Source: Sindora glabra
Taxonomy: Eukaryota > Streptophyta > Magnoliopsida > Fabales > Fabaceae
Direction of reading: 5' to 3'
Length of the DNA stretch: 64,000 nucleotides
Assembly (NCBI GenBank): GCA_020226215.1
Contig: CM035235.1
Span: forward strand, 48,575,511-48,639,510
Positions 61,265-64,000 of this stretch are shown here, piece by piece (position 1 is the stretch's first letter; each line of letters opens with the position of its first letter). The translations under genes and the position numbers were made by a program. The notes beneath the pieces were generated by a model, which saw only the letters and a list, made by a program, of their open reading frames with translations, did no database searches and was not told where the DNA came from.

Positions 61265-62656
61265 TATGTAGGTCCTTACAAGAAATATTTTAACATCAAT
61301 TTAAGCCTTGTAGAGCATGAGAACTTTGCAAATCTTTCTATTTATCTAATGTTTGAGATAGCAGATTCATATGAAGAATGGGCTTTGAAAAGTCAAACTA
61401 ATGCCATTATTGCTGAGATATTCATCAAAAAGCTCTTTGGTTTTATTTACACCGATAAAATCTTCATAAAAAATTGTAGTACTGTTTAAAAAAATAATGT
61501 GTATTGATCTTTTTATAGATAGTTAGAAGACAGGATCTTAATCTATAGCCAATGTCATCTTTGGTTTCCTTATCCAACAAGGGTCCTATCTAAGTAAATT
61601 GTGTGTTTACATATATTCAACATTTATCTTTCAAAGAATGATAATATCAATTTAAAATTATAACCAAAATATTTACTAACCTTCTATATATTATATTATT
61701 TTTTACTTGTAAGGTTAAGTTAGCTTTAATGATGCTATGGTGGCTTCCTGATGACATTATATTTCACAATGGAAATCTTGAAAGATTTATAATTGACTAC
61801 CTTGAGTTTGCTCATATGGTATGTGAGTGTAGTACACTTGTACATTAGTTGCTCATTATTGTACCTCCCGTGAGTACTCTTTGAAACTAAATACAAGGAA
61901 ATGCTGCTTCGTATTATTAAATTAGTGTTGATACCATTATTGTGGTCTTATACTTTAGTAAAACTTGTTTATAAATGTACTGTGTCCATGTTTAAAGGTT
62001 GCTAATCCCTTTGGTATTATGTTCTCATTTGGCATAGGATTGGGAAAATCTGCCATGTTGACAGAACTTATGATCGAGCAGGTGTTCGTTACTCTAAGTC
62101 CTTGATTAAAAGTTGATTTTGAAGAACAGATACTTTTCCTTTGTTCCATAAGCATGGCAAGAATTGTATACTGCATTTTTTATACATTAAAACATATGAT
62201 TATATGGTACAGTCAATTATACATTCAGCCTTTATTCTTTAAAAAAAATTAATTCTCTCCAATAATGTATATTTGTTTCCTTTGTTGTAGATGTACTTAC
62301 TAAGGAAGGAGTCCATGGTTCTTATTGGATTTGCTTTGAACCTTGAAAATGATGGTATTAGAGATTTCTATATCTGTTCACTTTCATCAGGATTTGTTGC
62401 TAAAAGGAAACACCATTTGTTTGGGGAGTAAAATGTCTACTGATTTAGTTACAAATCTTAGGTTCACTAATTATCTAATTTGTACACGACTATTGTTTCC
62501 AAAGGCCAATTAACACCAACTGAATTGTTAATTTTAGTTTTGAAATTGTTTTATACTTGATGATTATTAATTTTGGTTTTGTAACTTGTGACAGGGAATA
62601 ATTGATGGTGAATATAATGTAGAAGAATTTCATGACCTTGATATTAAGGATATCTA
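61265..62656 (+). other. Exon-like islands of an unidentified gene inside a CACTA element
   Basis: Open plus-strand pieces lie between AT-rich intron-like gaps with plausible splice borders. One follows TCTCTTTTCAG at 61,265 (SYEEWALKSQTNAIIAEIF then IKKLFG); one follows TTGTAAG at 61,714 (LALMMLWWLPDDIIFHNG); one lies near 61,995 (VANPFGIMFSFGIGLGKSAM). Another follows TTTGTTGTAG at about 62,291 (MYLLRKESMVLIGFALNL), and one follows TTGTGACAG at about 62,596 (GIIDGEYNVEEFHDLDIK, then a stop). I do not recognise the protein. The apparent phases of the first two pieces do not join cleanly, so this may be a decayed captured host gene or a diverged transposon gene. Confidence 0.35.
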
Positions 62657-62929
62657 AGTTTCTTCATGTTATTGATGTATAATATTTTATAGGAAAATTA
62701 TTGTCTTTGGATCATGAATTTTTTTGACTTAAATTAATGCACAAATAGATATCTTTTTTAAAATTTTGTTATTTAAATTTTTATGTTTTTATATTGAAAA
62801 TTTGATTAAAATTTATAATAAGTGAAATATAAATATTTCAATTAATACATATTTCATTATTTAAAATAAATAAATTTAAAAAATATAATAATATCCAAAA
62901 TCAACAATTAATTACATTGGTTAAAAAAT

Positions 62930-63387
62930 TAAAATTGTTTCCCAAATACAAATAAATAATAGTCAAAATGTATTGCTAAAGATAAAATTGTTGCCTATTC
63001 TTTATAGGCAATAGTAAAAAATTGTTATTAAATATAAGTGATATTATTATTTATAATAAAGAATAGACAACTGTTAAAAAAACATTATTAAAATGAAGTT
63101 AAATTGTTGCCTATGTCATTAAATAGGCAAAAATTGTTATGAAATAGGAAGATAAAACCATTGCCTATATTATAGAATAGGCAATTATATAAAACTGTTG
63201 CCATAGAAAAAGGTGAAAACTATTGCCATAGTAGAAGAATAGGCAACGATTTTTAAAAAATTTTGTTAAAAGTTGAGAAAAATTATTGTCTAAAAAAATA
63301 GGCAACATTCAATAACACAATATTTGAAAAATGCGCTTATTTTTTAGGCAATATTTTTTTGAATGTTAAGCAGCAATTTGAATAGTC
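62930..63387 (-). repeat. Right subterminal array of GCCTA/TAGGC motifs
   Basis: Palindromic pairs include TTGTTGCCTATTC..TATAGGCAATAG (62,993-63,012), TTGTTGCCTATG..AAATAGGCAAAA (63,110-63,132) and TTGCCTATAT..GAATAGGCAATT (63,161-63,185), with further single copies to 63,350. Together with the left arm these define the element's ends. Confidence 0.7.
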
Positions 63388-64000
63388 AGCATACCATATG
63401 AGCAAAGTAAAGTACGTACATGTCAGTTGCAATCACCAATTTTTTCTCAATTGAACATTCAGATGGTTAGTACTGCATGACGCACGCCAAGTTGCTTGTT
63501 GCAACCGGTACTCATAGTCAAAGTATCAAATAAGTCAAGCTCTTCGCTCACGCGTTGAAATCCACACCCAAAAAAATTTAATTTGAATTTAATTTTAAAT
63601 AAAACTCATTTAGGCTTTATTTGGTTAGGAAAGAAAATAGGAGAGAAAAAAAATGAGGGAGAAAGAAAATAGAGGAGAAAAAAAATAGGAAAGAAGTTAT
63701 TTTCTTTAGGGTTATTTGGTTGTAAGAGAAAATAGGAAAAAAAAGAAAATGGAGGACAAAATTGGTGTGTTTGAATAAAAGAGAAATAGGAGAGAAAGAA
63801 AATAGATAAATGATTTAATTTTATTAGAATGGATATGAAATTGATAAAAAAAGAGATTTATTATACCAAAATGACTTTCAAACTTTAAATATTAAATTAA
63901 TTACAATTAATATAAATATTTAATTATAATTCCAAGCCTTTAACTTTTGATTAATATTTACAAATTTAATTACTAAAAAAATAAAAAATCATGTACAATG
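63388..64000. other. Flank with purine-rich repeat
   Basis: 63,630-63,805 is almost purely purine, with repeated AGGAGAGAAAGAAAATAG words, and starts after GCTTTATTTGGTTAGG. GGGTTATTTGGTTG recurs at 63,710, so a short MITE-like repeat may be present. No gene is recognised. Confidence 0.45.

Larger units (their letters stand above)
52617..63387. mobile_element. CACTA-like element with nested Ty1/copia
   Basis: The left end CACTACAACAATTTTTAC is canonical. The right end near 63,366-63,387 is degraded (TTAAGCAGCAATTTGAATAG, about 13 of 22 positions matching the inverted left end). Both arms carry many TTGTTGCCTA/TAGGCAAC motifs: 52,640-52,920 at the left and 62,930-63,370 at the right. Without the nested copia the element would be about 5.9 kb. 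No tnp2 motif was found in the interior; instead there are exon-like islands (61.3-62.7 kb). Flanking trinucleotides (GTA and AGC) do not match, and the right end is an estimate. Confidence 0.6.

Noticed and set aside
62034..62070. Possible P-loop (FGIGLGKSAM) as a hint of an ATPase
   Set aside because: The spacing does not satisfy G-x4-GK-[ST], and the surrounding frame is short and unrecognised.
61955..62176. 73-codon minus-strand frame
   Set aside because: It overlaps the plus-strand exon-like islands and shows no family motif; strand assignment favours plus because of splice-like borders.

Overview
This is a very AT-rich, repeat-laden stretch of a flowering-plant nuclear genome. A eudicot is likely, because its one intact gene is closest to the grape-type MYBPA1 regulators; I cannot name the species. 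The evidence is a plant R2R3-MYB gene with the classic 133-bp first exon, a fragment of the plastid chlorophyll enzyme CHLM inside a DNA transposon, and remnants of plant CACTA, hAT, Ty1/copia and probable Ty3/gypsy elements. There are no bacterial operons, ribosome binding sites or CRISPR arrays.

Layout. 1-9.5 kb is gene-free and holds a decayed CACTA-like element with a probable gypsy LTR nested near its right end. 9.5-17.9 kb is gene-poor AT-rich DNA with one MITE. 17.93-19.44 kb (minus strand) carries the only gene that looks functional, a two-exon proanthocyanidin-type R2R3-MYB of 274 residues, with about 1 kb of recognisable upstream sequence. 23.5-29.4 kb is a CACTA element whose tnp2 transposase is broken on the minus strand. 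30.8-34 kb is another CACTA fragment on the plus strand with a Ptta/En-Spm (Transposase_24) remnant. At 34,980-35,829 lies an 850-bp non-autonomous hAT element with a perfect 8-bp target duplication, which carries a rearranged piece of the Mg-protoporphyrin IX methyltransferase gene (CHLM). This is the most notable object in the window. 36-46 kb has two more gypsy-LTR-like copies, a 1.44-kb solo LTR, a compound microsatellite and weak CACTA ends. 46.7-52 kb has tandem repeats and hAT-like MITEs. 52.6-63.4 kb is a CACTA-like element with palindromic GCCTA subterminal repeats; a degenerate 4.8-kb Ty1/copia retrotransposon is nested in it.

How the parts relate. The MYB stands alone and no other part of its pathway is present. 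The rest is a nested record of transposition followed by decay, dominated by C-to-T and G-to-A changes as expected for methylated transposons. The hAT/CHLM element shows host-gene capture and keeps a 164-codon chimeric reading frame containing the SAM-binding motif I. Similarity calls here come from recognising family motifs by eye; no database search was run.
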